Assembly: GCA_016124255.1 (NCBI GenBank)
Contig: WGOB01000042.1
Location: 1 to 35,275, forward strand
Length of the DNA: 35,275 bases
Source of the DNA: Alphaproteobacteria bacterium
GTDB taxonomy: Bacteria; Pseudomonadota; Alphaproteobacteria; Caulobacterales; Aquidulcibacteraceae
Direction: 5' to 3'
Below are positions 23,456-32,591 of this stretch, in pieces. A program made the translations under genes and the position numbers. The number at the start of each line of letters is the position of its first letter. Position 1 is the first letter of the stretch. The notes below the pieces were generated by a model. It saw only the letters and a list, made by a program, of their open reading frames with translations. It did no database searches and was not told the DNA's origin.

Positions 23456-25906
23456 TTAGTCCGGAACGGGATAGCCGAATTCCTTGAGCGCTTGCATCAC
23501 CAAAGGCTGGTCGGGGTGGTCGGCGGCGACGATTGCGGCGAGCTCCGCCGCCTCGGCGCCCGCGCCGAACTCGCGATAGAGGCCGATCAGCGCGGTTTTG
23601 AGGATGCCGCGCAGATAGGGGTCGCCTTCATGGCGCGCGATGCTGGCACTGATCAGCGCCGCGAGCCGTTCAAGCCCCAGGCTGCGGAGATTTTCGGGGA
23701 TGACGTCGAGTGGAATCGGCCGTGTGCAGCGATAGACGGCTGAGTTCCACTTCACGAAGCCGATATACTCGAAATAGTCGGCGAGCAGCTCCATCGTGAT
23801 GATGGTCCAGTATTCGTGCTGGTGGAAGAGATCCTGCTGGATGACGAGGCCCTTTCCAGGGATGAGATGCGGCATGAAGGTGCGGTTCACGTGATCGTTC
23901 ACGTGCCAGACCTTGGCGATGTCGATGAAGAGAATCTCGATCGGCGCACCGGACCAGGCTTCTTGCGTCACGTCGCCTTCATGGACTTCGAGCAGGTCGG
24001 TGTATTGCGCCGTCTGCGCGTCGTAGATGTTGCGGAAGCTGTTGTTGATCGTGGAGAGGCCGTTCGGCGCGAAGTAGAAATTGTCCATGAAGCTGTCGGA
24101 TTCGAAGCGGTCATAGACCTTGATGGTGCGCCCCGATCCGCTCCAGCGGTCGCGCAGGCCCGCAGCGAACGCGACGGACGAGCCGCCGGCGAACGGGCCG
24201 AGCTCGACGATCTCGCCCTTGTTCTCGAAATACTCCGACGTGCACCAATAGAGAAATCGGCGCTCATCAATTGTAAGCATCGAGACGGTGGAGACGGTGT
24301 GGGCTGGCGGGTCGATGCGCTCCCACGGGGCGGATTTCAGAAGCTCCGAAGAGAAGCTCTTGCCGCGCGCCCAGATGGGCATTTCGGAGAACGTAACCTC
24401 GCGGTCTCCGCCGCCCATGAAATCGCGGAAGCGAAGAAAGGTTTCACGGTCAAGGCGCGGCGATCCGTTGCGCCGGATGAGCGCGAAATTGCTGCGGTCG
24501 TCGTCGTGCTTATCGAGCCGCGGCTGGGCGGTCTCGCGCAGCGTGTAGAACGCGATGGCGTCGCAACTGTGCGCGGCGAGGCTTTCCTGAGAGATCTGAT
24601 CGAAAAAGGCGTCCCAAAGGTCTTCCCAGACCTCGGAGCGGTAGGGAATTGCTTCCGCCGGCCAGGAGCGCGGGCGGATGTAGGGGACAAACTTTGGATT
24701 GGCGTTGTTGTACGAGCCAGGGAGCTTGCTCGGGATGCCGAACTCGGTGAGCCAGAGGCGCTTGCCGCCAAAGCCGTGCGAGGGCGGGCCTTCAAGCGTG
24801 GTGAGACGCGCGGCCTCCTTGAAGAAATCGAAGCGCTTGAAATAGCGGGCGGCGAATTCGCGGGGGCTGGCGTCGCGCCAATTGGAGAGATCATAGGGCG
24901 CCTTGAAGTCGGCGTCGTAGATGTTGTTGCCGGGCCAGTGGTACGGGTGGAGGCCGATCGCGGTGCAGTAGGTGAACGCGTTCGGATTGGCCCGGTGCAT
25001 GCGGATGAGATAGTCGATATTGTTGTGCGTCACGCCGGCCGAGACGATGGCGATGTCCTCGCGGCCGGCGGTGCGCGCCTCGTGCCAAATCGCGTAGGAC
25101 ATGTGCTCGGCGAGATCGGCGTAGCAGTTCACGTACCAATCGAATTTCGGGCCCCAATCGAATTCGGTGACGGACGCGGCGGGTCGCGGGGGCAGCGCGT
25201 CGAGCCATGGTCCTGACTGGTCCTGAAATCCGCCCCATGGGGTGGGCTCGTACGGCATCGCCGGGGAAAGAACGGCCGGCACCTGGATGTTGTGAAGCTC
25301 GGTGATGTATTTCGTGACGGCGTAGGCCGAAGGATTCTTGGATTTCTCGACCCTGACCTCATCCGGCAACCATTCGTAGTCCGGCTCGTTGTTGATTTCG
25401 AAAGCGCAGATCACGCTTTTCTCGCCCGGGTCGACGACGTAGCGGCGCACGATGCGACGCCAAAGTGCGACAGCGAGATTCACCTGACGGCCCCACACGT
25501 CGTCGAACGTGTAGGTTCGGCTGGCATGCGCCATGATTTGTTTGGAAGGCATTTCCAAAATCTGCCGCGGCGGCGGCATGACGTGCGTCAGCAGGATTTT
25601 TACCGGCCGATCACGGCCAACGGCTTCGTTGAACGCGCGCACGCCCTCAAGGTATGCGTCGATATCGTCGAAGGCGAGCCCGTCGCCGTTAGGCGGCGTC
25701 GCCTCCACCGCGGCGACAACGCGCGAGATGTTCTCATAGACCTCATCGACGCGCCGAATTTTCTCGTCGAGAGGCAACAGATACCAGGGACCCTCATGAT
25801 GGCCGCCGAGAAACTCGCGACCGCCGCCGAAAACGCTGGGGCGCGAGGTTTTCAACGAGCGCCGCGAAGCTGAAGAAAAGACGCAGGAGATTGCCGCCGA
25901 GTTCAT
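23456..25906 (-). CDS. Glycoside hydrolase-like / class I methyltransferase fusion (downstream frame of a frameshifted gene)
   Basis: This open frame encodes 816 residues, but real homology-like sequence begins only near SVFGGGREFLGG (residue 24). The beginning of the domain is in another frame upstream (25794-26081). The first half resembles a clan GH-A (beta/alpha)8 hydrolase, with the acid/base region EINNEPD (Glu174) and the nucleophile region WLTEFG (Glu388). The second half (about 545-735) resembles a class I methyltransferase with the SAM-loop signature VELGPFAGGSS (567-577), EILFIDIAK and a following VIQQDLFHQ. The C-terminal 80 residues are helical. The two parts on one chain suggest glycan trimming plus methylation, or a hydrolase fold used as a binder. 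The gene precedes the 70-residue protein and a glycosyltransferase in one transcript direction. Confidence 0.8.
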   Translation of the reverse strand: MNSAAISCVFSSASRRSLKTSRPSVFGGGREFLGGHHEGPWYLLPLDEKIRRVDEVYENISRVVAAVEATPPNGDGLAFDDIDAYLEGVRAFNEAVGRDRPVKILLTHVMPPPRQILEMPSKQIMAHASRTYTFDDVWGRQVNLAVALWRRIVRRYVVDPGEKSVICAFEINNEPDYEWLPDEVRVEKSKNPSAYAVTKYITELHNIQVPAVLSPAMPYEPTPWGGFQDQSGPWLDALPPRPAASVTEFDWGPKFDWYVNCYADLAEHMSYAIWHEARTAGREDIAIVSAGVTHNNIDYLIRMHRANPNAFTYCTAIGLHPYHWPGNNIYDADFKAPYDLSNWRDASPREFAARYFKRFDFFKEAARLTTLEGPPSHGFGGKRLWLTEFGIPSKLPGSYNNANPKFVPYIRPRSWPAEAIPYRSEVWEDLWDAFFDQISQESLAAHSCDAIAFYTLRETAQPRLDKHDDDRSNFALIRRNGSPRLDRETFLRFRDFMGGGDREVTFSEMPIWARGKSFSSELLKSAPWERIDPPAHTVSTVSMLTIDERRFLYWCTSEYFENKGEIVELGPFAGGSSVAFAAGLRDRWSGSGRTIKVYDRFESDSFMDNFYFAPNGLSTINNSFRNIYDAQTAQYTDLLEVHEGDVTQEAWSGAPIEILFIDIAKVWHVNDHVNRTFMPHLIPGKGLVIQQDLFHQHEYWTIITMELLADYFEYIGFVKWNSAVYRCTRPIPLDVIPENLRSLGLERLAALISASIARHEGDPYLRGILKTALIGLYREFGAGAEAAELAAIVAADHPDQPLVMQALKEFGYPVPD

Positions 25907-26081
25907 GTGTTAGGCGCGCTTCCTCATAGCCGATCGTGTTCAGCCGCTTGCGGCGCTCTTCGGCGTTCGGCGCATCGACGAGGTCCATCCAGAGCCAGTC
26001 GACGCCGCCCACGCTGAAACCGGTGTAGGTCAGTTTCGTCTCGTCGCGACGACGAGCCGGCTTTGGTCCTGAACCAGACAT
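25794..26081 (-). pseudogene. N-terminal piece of the hydrolase/methyltransferase gene, separated by a +1 frameshift
   Basis: Reading from the ATG at 26081 gives about 79 sensible residues (LTYTGFSVGGVDWLWMDLVD, GYEEARLTHELGGNLLRLFF, LVENLAP), the first strand and helix of a GH-A hydrolase, then 16 Arg/Ser-rich residues and a stop. Moving forward one base at the run of four C on the coding strand (plus-strand GGGG, 25838-25841) continues into the 816-residue frame and gives a continuous protein of about 874 residues. Removing one C from the run restores the frame exactly. This may be a true mutation, an assembly error, or CCC-C slippage during translation. Confidence 0.75.
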
Positions 26082-26113
26082 AAAATCCCCTATGCAACCC
26101 TGGAGCGGCGGAA

Positions 26114-26136
26114 AGCTAACCGACCTGTGGTTAGCT
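26114..26136. promoter_or_regulatory. 8-bp inverted repeat in a divergent promoter region
   Basis: AGCTAACC (26114-26121) and GGTTAGCT (26129-26136) are perfect 8-bp arms around GACCTGT. They lie in the 157-bp divergent gap 26082-26238, next to one of the few AT-rich stretches in the window (GAATAATTTTAG, 26140-26151). This is a good operator candidate for the hydrolase gene on one side and the sulfotransferase gene on the other. No T-run follows on either strand, so it is not a terminator. Confidence 0.45.
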
Positions 26137-26238
26137 GTGAATAATTTTAGAAACGCCGTTGCCGCGCCGATTTAACATGCGACGGAACCGTGACACGGCT
26201 GCGTTCAAGGCAGGTCGGCGTCGCGGGGGATCAGCGTC

Positions 26239-27600
26239 GTGGAAGAGCGTATGGCCGGCTTCGATCGGACCCATTGGACGGACTATCCGGCTGCGGCTGA
26301 GTTTAGCGGGCGGCTCAGCGCTTCGAGCCTGAGTGAAGACCCAGCTGCTCTGAACGTCTTGGAGGAGGCGCCGCCGCAGAGTCCAGAGCCCCTTGCGGCG
26401 CCCGCCGCCGAGGTCCTCTTTCCCGCGATCGGAGACGTTGTCCTCGTCGAAAGCGAAGCGAGCGCACTGCTTGAATCCGGCGCGCTGCGCGAGGCGGTGG
26501 CTTTCATTGAGCGCGCGATCGAGCAGCATCCCGGCTCGCGCGCACTGCACCTCCTGCTTGGCGCCGCCCTGCTTCGCGCCGAGCGCCCGCAGGAGGCGCG
26601 GCGCGTCCTGCGCGAAGCCAAGGCGCTGGGGCCGCCGGACGCCAATGTCGAATGGCACTTCGCAGCAGCGCTCAGCCGCTGCGGCATGAGTTTGGAGGCC
26701 GAGCTCTCCGCGCGCATCGCCCTCGATCTCGCGCCGGACAGCGCCTGGGCGGCGGCGGCGATGATCGAGGCGCTGCAGGCGCAATGCCGCTTTGTGGAGG
26801 CCGCCGCATGGGCGCCGCGGGCGCAAGCCCTCTTCCAGGCCGAGGGACTGGAGCGGCGCCGGACGGCGCCGGACGTCGCCTCGATCCCGGCGAGCTTCCT
26901 GCCGAAATCGGGGGGCACCTATCTCGGGCTGGCGCTGGAGCGCATGGGCTTTGCGCCTGTCTTATCCGGTCTCGGCGCGGCGAATTGGGATGGCGCGCTC
27001 GCGCCGGACTTCCTGCGCACGTTCATGGAAGGCGGGGCGTTCGCGCACACCCATTTCCCGGCCAGCGGGCACAATGTCGGCGCGCTCCTGGAGGCCGGCG
27101 TGCGGCGGTACTGGGTGCATGTGCGCGATCCGCGCCAGGTGGCGGTGTCGAGCTTTTATCACATGCAGGGGCAGGGCCAGGGCGACGGCGCGTTCGCAGC
27201 GATAAGGCTTCGGGACACCCTTCGCGTGCTGCAGGAAGAGGCGAGGACCTACAGCGTCGCCTCGTGGGACGATTATCGTCGCCTGCTGATCGATCTTGCG
27301 TTCCCGCGGGCGCAGACCTGGATCCGGCAGTGGGTCGAGGCCGCAGAGAACACCGCGATCGACATCCTGTTCACGACCCAAACTGAGCTGCGTCGCGACG
27401 CCGCGGGGCTGATGCGCAGGGTGTTCGACCATTTCGGCGTGCCGCTCGAGGTTCGCCTGCCGCCGGTGGAGGACGGCGCCAACCGGTTCCGATCCGGCCG
27501 GGAGGACGAGTGGCGGGATTTCTTCCGCCCGGCCGAGCTGGAGCGGATCGCGGCGCTCGCCGATCGCGACCTTTTCGAAAGGTTCGGCTGGGGCCCCTAG
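26239..27600 (+). CDS. TPR-sulfotransferase fusion protein
   Basis: A 453-residue protein with a GTG start at 26239; an ATG at 26251 preceded by GGAAGAG is also possible. Residues about 74-205 form helical TPR-like repeats (ALLESGALREAVAFIERAIE, LHLLLGAALLRAERPQEARR). The C-terminal half is a sulfotransferase: the PAPS 5'-phosphosulfate loop LPKSGGTYL (about 221-229), the 3'-phosphate site VRDPRQVAVSSFYH (Arg296, Ser304), and a late FRSGREDEWRDFF motif. It would move sulfate from PAPS to a sugar or polypeptide; the TPRs probably choose the acceptor. No membrane segment is seen. It opens the plus-strand decoration operon with the fused glycosyltransferase and methyltransferases downstream. Confidence 0.87.
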   Translation: MEERMAGFDRTHWTDYPAAAEFSGRLSASSLSEDPAALNVLEEAPPQSPEPLAAPAAEVLFPAIGDVVLVESEASALLESGALREAVAFIERAIEQHPGSRALHLLLGAALLRAERPQEARRVLREAKALGPPDANVEWHFAAALSRCGMSLEAELSARIALDLAPDSAWAAAAMIEALQAQCRFVEAAAWAPRAQALFQAEGLERRRTAPDVASIPASFLPKSGGTYLGLALERMGFAPVLSGLGAANWDGALAPDFLRTFMEGGAFAHTHFPASGHNVGALLEAGVRRYWVHVRDPRQVAVSSFYHMQGQGQGDGAFAAIRLRDTLRVLQEEARTYSVASWDDYRRLLIDLAFPRAQTWIRQWVEAAENTAIDILFTTQTELRRDAAGLMRRVFDHFGVPLEVRLPPVEDGANRFRSGREDEWRDFFRPAELERIAALADRDLFERFGWGP

Positions 27601-27768
27601 GCCGTGCGACGTCCCCTCGGACCGCCAAGCGATGCGACAATGGGCGGTGAAGACGCCTTTGCTGCGCCAGCGTAGGCGATTCGTTCGCATACCCCACGAT
27701 TTGCTGAATTGGCATTGAGAATCGACGGTATTCCTGCTGTATGACGCCGGGGTGTGGGGTAGACGAAC

Positions 27769-29763
27769 GTGCGCGCGGAAGTCGCCATCGTCACGCCGGA
27801 TACAGTTGGTCCCGTCAAGAACGGGGGCATCGGCACGGCGTGCTTTCATTATGCAAGAACGCTCGCTGCGGCGGGCGTGCCCGTCGACGTCCTGTTCACT
27901 GGCGCAGTCGAGCCGGCGGACAAGGCGCGCATCTGCGCGTGGTACGAGACGTTCGGGCTCCGGTTCCTTTCGCTTGAAGACGTGCCGACGCGGCCGAAAT
28001 ACGCCTACGGCACGACGTGGGCGACGGAGCGCTCCTGGACGCTGATGCAGTTCCTGAAGGAGCGCGGCTACAAGTACATCCTGTTTCAGGACTGGCACGC
28101 CAACGGCTTCTGGAGCATGCGCGCCAAGCAGATGGGCTACGCCTTCGCCGATACGCGGCTCGGGATCATCACGCACTCACCCAATCAGTGGCAGCGCGAA
28201 GGGATGGAATCCCACGGCGGCCAGCCGCTCGAGGACGCCGACCTTGAGTGGGCCGAGCGCGAGGCGATCGCGGCGGCGGACGTGCTCGTCAGCCCAAGCC
28301 GGCACATGGCGTCGTGGCTCCTCAGCAAGGGCTACACGCTGCCGGCGGACGTGGCGTATTGTCCGTATACGTTCGAGGACGAAGTTTTCGCGCCGCGGCC
28401 CGAAACGCTCGACCGCGATCACCTCATCTTTTTCGGCCGCCTGGAGACGCGCAAGGGCCTGCACGTGCTCGGCTCGGCGTTGCGCATCCTCAAGCAGCAG
28501 GGCAAGGCGCTGCCGCGCAAGGTTTCGCTTCTGGGCAAGAACGCCACGGTCCAGGGGCGCCCGACCGAGGAATACGTTGCGGCGCTGCGCGCCGATCTGC
28601 CGGCCGTCGAGTTCCACGTCGAGAACGACTTGGACTACCTGCAAGCCGTCGCCTACTTGAAGGCTGCAAACGGCATCGTGGTGATCCCGTCGCTGCTCGA
28701 CAATTTCCCGCTCACGGTCGTGGAATCCGTGATCAACGGCTTCTGCTTCTTCGCCTCAACAGCCGGCGGCATCCCCGAGATGATCGATCCGCGTGTGGCG
28801 TTCGCCCCCAATGGGCCTTCACTCGCTGGCCAACTCGCCCGCCGCCACGAGATCGATTGGGGCGCGCTCAACCACCTCTACAGCCCGAATTCGGCGCGCG
28901 AGACCTGGCTTTCGCACGTGCGCGCCGTCATGGCCAATCCGGGCGCAAACAAGCTTAACGGATCCGCGCCGAACGTGAACGGGAAGGCGCCGGCGCCGAT
29001 TTCAGTGTGCGTCCCGTTCTACAGGCACGACCAATATATCCGCCGCGCGGTGATGGCGCTGATGCGTCAGCGCGACGCCGAGGTGCAGATGGTGGTCGTC
29101 AATGACGGTACGCCGGAAGAGGAGTGCCCGGAGTTTCGCCGGATGCGCGAAATGTTCGCGCCGTTGGGGCATATTTTTCATACGCAGCCGAATGCGGGAC
29201 CAGGCGCTGCACGCAACACCGCCGCGCGGCTGGCGAAGCATGACCTCCTGATGTTCGTGGATTCCGACAATGTCCCGTTCCCGGACATGGCGGCCAAGCT
29301 GCAATCGGCGATGAACCATGCGCATGCCGACAGCGTGGCTGCGCCGTTCGCGGCGGTGCCGCCGATGCAGCGGATGGCCGATGAGGCCGATGTTTGGTTC
29401 CACTTCCACCCTGCCGGCGGGTCGTCGGTGATGGCGCTGTTCGACAATGTGATCGCGGACGCTGCAGCGCTGGTGCGGCGCGACGTCTTCGAAGGCTTGG
29501 GCGGATTCACCGAGGAACGGAATTCCTGGGAGGATTGGGAATTCTTCCTGCGCCTTGTGCTGCGCGGCTACAGGCACTTCGTTTACCCGGAAGTGCTTTT
29601 GTTCTACTCCCATGATCACAATGGGAGAAACGAGACGGCCCGAACCTATCATAACCGTAATAGCCTGCTGGCGTCCGCCTGGAGCGGTTCGCAAGATCCC
29701 CAACTGGGGCGGATCGTCGAAGTTCTCGCGCGGCATGTCTTGACGGCCCAGGGTCGGCTCTGA
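27769..29763 (+). CDS. Bifunctional GT4-GT2 glycosyltransferase
   Basis: A 664-residue fusion with a GTG start. Residues 1-390 are a GT-B enzyme of GT4/GT5-like type: NGGIGTACFHYARTLAAAG (acceptor loop), FQDWHANGF, LIFFGRLETRKGLHVLG, VSLLGKNATVQG, and the donor motif LLDNFPLTVVES with Asp in place of the first Glu. After an Asn/Pro/Lys linker, residues about 409-640 are a GT-A GT2 enzyme: ISVCVPFYRHDQYI, VVVNDGTPEE, GPGAARNTAA, the DxD motif VDSDNVPF (near 496) and NSWEDWEFF (near 584). One chain may add two successive sugars. The 168-bp gap upstream (27601-27768) has the window's more AT-rich promoter-like sequence around 27700-27745, without clear hexamers. Confidence 0.9.
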   Translation: MRAEVAIVTPDTVGPVKNGGIGTACFHYARTLAAAGVPVDVLFTGAVEPADKARICAWYETFGLRFLSLEDVPTRPKYAYGTTWATERSWTLMQFLKERGYKYILFQDWHANGFWSMRAKQMGYAFADTRLGIITHSPNQWQREGMESHGGQPLEDADLEWAEREAIAAADVLVSPSRHMASWLLSKGYTLPADVAYCPYTFEDEVFAPRPETLDRDHLIFFGRLETRKGLHVLGSALRILKQQGKALPRKVSLLGKNATVQGRPTEEYVAALRADLPAVEFHVENDLDYLQAVAYLKAANGIVVIPSLLDNFPLTVVESVINGFCFFASTAGGIPEMIDPRVAFAPNGPSLAGQLARRHEIDWGALNHLYSPNSARETWLSHVRAVMANPGANKLNGSAPNVNGKAPAPISVCVPFYRHDQYIRRAVMALMRQRDAEVQMVVVNDGTPEEECPEFRRMREMFAPLGHIFHTQPNAGPGAARNTAARLAKHDLLMFVDSDNVPFPDMAAKLQSAMNHAHADSVAAPFAAVPPMQRMADEADVWFHFHPAGGSSVMALFDNVIADAAALVRRDVFEGLGGFTEERNSWEDWEFFLRLVLRGYRHFVYPEVLLFYSHDHNGRNETARTYHNRNSLLASAWSGSQDPQLGRIVEVLARHVLTAQGRL

Positions 29764-29795
29764 CCGTAATCTTCCAATGGTATGAGGTGGTGTGA

Positions 29796-30644
29796 ATGGT
29801 AGGTCGGTTTCAGACCGTGAATGTTGACGCGCGCGTGCTTCCCGGCAGGCCCGCCGACTATATCGGAACCCCAGTCGGCCAGCCTGAGTTCATCGCCTTG
29901 ATGGAGAATCCCGACGTTATCGTCGCGGTGATGAACGACCCGGCCCCGCTGCCGACGACGGAGGCGCGGGAAGGCTATTACGGGCCAAACCATCTCGAAT
30001 TCTGGCTTTCGGGCCTGCGCGACACGCGCAAGGTCATGGAAGCCTCGGGGCTGTTTCGCGATTCCGCGCCCATCATTCTCGACTTCGGCGGCGCATCAGG
30101 CCGCGTCGTCCGGCACATGGCGCGCGAGATGCCGAACGCGCAGATCTATTTGTGCGACATCAACCGCGAGCACATCGCGCTGGTGAAGGCGACGCTCGGC
30201 GACCGCGTGACGGCGTTCCCGATCGTCTCGGCGGGGGCGCACCTGCCGTTCCGAGACAATTTTCTGGAGATCGTCACGGCGTTCTCGGTGTTCACGCATT
30301 TCTGGGACGACGATCTTACGTGGCTCCTGGAGATGCAACGCACGCTGAAGCCGGGCGGTCTCGCCTACGTGACCATCCATGACAGCGAGAGCTGGCGGCG
30401 CATCCCCAACCTGTTCTTGCGCGATCTGTGCTTCTCGAACGAGGACTTCCGCCTCTACCACGAGGCGCACCCTGAGCTCACGGAGCGCGTGGTGCACTTC
30501 TACAACGAGGCGGACGACTACAATTGCAACACCTTCCATCCAGAGAGTTACATTCACGGGACGTGGGGAAAGCTGTTCGATGTTCTGTCGATCACGCCGG
30601 CGGCGCATGACCATCAGGCCGCCGTGCTGATGCGCAAGCGCTAG
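29796..30644 (+). CDS. SAM-dependent methyltransferase (class I)
   Basis: A 282-residue class I methyltransferase. The SAM-binding loop is ILDFGGASGRVVRHMA (about 89-104), followed by an acidic strand end (YLCDINREH), the LPFRDNFLEIVTAFSVFTHF motif and LEMQRTLKPGGLAYVTIHD, in the order usual for Methyltransf_11/25 proteins. GAGGTGG precedes the ATG by about five bases. It is 32 bp after the GT fusion and 21 bp before another methyltransferase gene. It probably methylates a sugar in the glycan or the growing chain end; the substrate is not determinable. Confidence 0.87.
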   Translation: MVGRFQTVNVDARVLPGRPADYIGTPVGQPEFIALMENPDVIVAVMNDPAPLPTTEAREGYYGPNHLEFWLSGLRDTRKVMEASGLFRDSAPIILDFGGASGRVVRHMAREMPNAQIYLCDINREHIALVKATLGDRVTAFPIVSAGAHLPFRDNFLEIVTAFSVFTHFWDDDLTWLLEMQRTLKPGGLAYVTIHDSESWRRIPNLFLRDLCFSNEDFRLYHEAHPELTERVVHFYNEADDYNCNTFHPESYIHGTWGKLFDVLSITPAAHDHQAAVLMRKR

Positions 30645-30665
30645 TCGCGGGGGGAGGAGGCCGTC

Positions 30666-32591
30666 ATGGCGGAGCTGCACGAACTCCCAGCCCGGCCGAC
30701 GCCGCGCCGCGTGGAGGCCGTCAGCTTGCCTGCGGGCGATTATGTGTCGCCGGGGTTCTGGACGATCATGCCGGACGCCGCGTTCCCGAACATGCGGATC
30801 GGTGACACCAACATGAACGACTGGCCGTATCTGCGTCGGACGATCAGGCACAATTGGTATGTCGATCAGCGCCATCCCACGGTCGGGTTCGTCAATCGCG
30901 ATGAAGCGTCGATCCTCTACAATTCCGCGCGGCTCTTCCGCGGCATGCCCTGCCTCGAGATCGGGTGCTGGCGCGGCTGGTCGACAGCGCACATCTTAGC
31001 CGGATCAGGTCAGCTCGACGTGTTTGATCCGGCGCTGGCCGATCCCGCGTTCCGCGCTGACGTCATGGGGTCGATCGAGCGTGCGGGCGTTGCGGACGGC
31101 TGCACCATGCACGTGGAGTACAGCCCCGCGGGCGTAGAGGCGTTCGCCGAACGGACCGGCGTGCGCTGGTCCATGATCTTCATCGACGGAGACCACGAGG
31201 CACCGGGCCCCCTGAAGGACGCTGTAGCCGCGGATCTCTACGCGGCGCCGGACGCCATGATCCTGTTCCACGATCTGCTCTCGCCGGACGTCAGCGAGGG
31301 GCTGGCTTATTTGCGCTCGCGCGGATGGAATACGGTGGTGTTCCAGACGGCGCAGATCATGGGCGCCGCCTGGCGCGGCGATGCGGCGCCGGTCGAGCAT
31401 CGTCCCGATCCCACGCAGCGCTGGGACTTGCCCGAGCACTTGCATTCGTTCGCAGTTTCCGGCGAGATGCTTCAAGAGCGCACGGCGCGGTGGCAAGACC
31501 TGATCGAGCGGCAAGCGCGTTCTGCGCCCAAGACGGGCGCGCATGATGAGGTTTCCGGGCAGGAAACGGCTTCAGCAAACGAAATAGAAGAACTCCGCCA
31601 GAACCTGGCGCGCGCAGCCGAGCGCATGCGCGATCAGGCCAAGCGCCAGCGGGAGCGCACCGAGGCGTTGGAAGCCGAGATCGAGACCCACCGCAACGAA
31701 ACGCAACGGCTGAACGCGGCGCTCGCGGCGCTATCGGAGACGCCGCGTGAGAATGCGCGCCTGATCACCAGAATGCAGATGCTTGCTGGCTTGGTTTCGG
31801 CGAGCAGCGAGGAGTCCGCAGCGCTTCGGTCGCGAGAAGCGGCTCTCACGCAAACTCTTGCCGAGACGGCGCACGAGCGCGACATGCTCGCTGCACGCAT
31901 CTTGGAGGCGGAACAGCGCGCCCAAGCCGCCGCGACGCTGGAGAAGCAAGCCAAGTTGCTCCATGTTGAGGTGGAGAGGATGCGCGCGTCGCTCCTGCTC
32001 GCCGGCACGGCGGCGGAGCGCAGTGATCGCGAGGCCGCGGAGGCTCTAGCGCGCCTTGGTCGCGCAGAGGCGGAGCGCGCAAGCGCAGAAGAGCGCTTTA
32101 CGGAAATCCAAGCGCAGCTAAACGAGGCCGCGCAAAAGCTCTCGGAGAGCGATGCGTTCGTGGCCTACCTGGAGCGGCGCCTCGGGGTTTCGGAAGAAGA
32201 GATTCTGCAGCTCACGCATCGGCTGAGCGTTGCAGAGGCGGCGTCGAAGCACGCCGGCGAAGCGTTGCGCGCGGCGCTTGAAGCGGCGGAAGGCGCACGT
32301 CAAGAACGCGCGCAGGCCACGGCGGAAGTCGGGCCGCTCAAGGCGCACCGCGACGTGATCATGGCCGCGCTTGTCGAGGCGTCTTCGGCCAAGCTCGATC
32401 AGGAAGCCGAGATCGGGCGGCTCAATCATCGCATCCACGAGCTCAATCAGCAGCTGGAGGCGGTGTTCAACAGCCGGTCGTGGCGGGCCATGGCGGTGGT
32501 GCGCAAGGGGACAGGCTTTGCGCGGCGCGTCTACCGCGGTCTGCGTCGGCGCGCCGGCGCGATGCTGCGCCGTATGGGATTGCGCCGCTAA
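30666..32591 (+). CDS. Methyltransferase-like protein with long coiled coil
   Basis: A 641-residue protein with a strong GGGAGGAGG ribosome site. Residues about 80-230 form a class I methyltransferase-like domain (Methyltransf_24 type): CLEIGCWRGWSTAHIL, MIFIDGDHEAPGP and ILFHDLLSPDVSEG. From about 285 to 600 it is nearly uninterrupted coiled coil. It ends with FNSRSWRAMAVVRKG (SRSWR at about 600) and a very basic tail (RRVYRGLRRRAG). The SRSWR-type ending after a coiled coil is common in polysaccharide-synthesis glycosyltransferases and methyltransferases, where the coil can act as a chain-length ruler and the basic end binds membrane. Its stop overlaps the convergent GT4 stop by four bases. 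Confidence 0.87.
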   Translation: MAELHELPARPTPRRVEAVSLPAGDYVSPGFWTIMPDAAFPNMRIGDTNMNDWPYLRRTIRHNWYVDQRHPTVGFVNRDEASILYNSARLFRGMPCLEIGCWRGWSTAHILAGSGQLDVFDPALADPAFRADVMGSIERAGVADGCTMHVEYSPAGVEAFAERTGVRWSMIFIDGDHEAPGPLKDAVAADLYAAPDAMILFHDLLSPDVSEGLAYLRSRGWNTVVFQTAQIMGAAWRGDAAPVEHRPDPTQRWDLPEHLHSFAVSGEMLQERTARWQDLIERQARSAPKTGAHDEVSGQETASANEIEELRQNLARAAERMRDQAKRQRERTEALEAEIETHRNETQRLNAALAALSETPRENARLITRMQMLAGLVSASSEESAALRSREAALTQTLAETAHERDMLAARILEAEQRAQAAATLEKQAKLLHVEVERMRASLLLAGTAAERSDREAAEALARLGRAEAERASAEERFTEIQAQLNEAAQKLSESDAFVAYLERRLGVSEEEILQLTHRLSVAEAASKHAGEALRAALEAAEGARQERAQATAEVGPLKAHRDVIMAALVEASSAKLDQEAEIGRLNHRIHELNQQLEAVFNSRSWRAMAVVRKGTGFARRVYRGLRRRAGAMLRRMGLRR

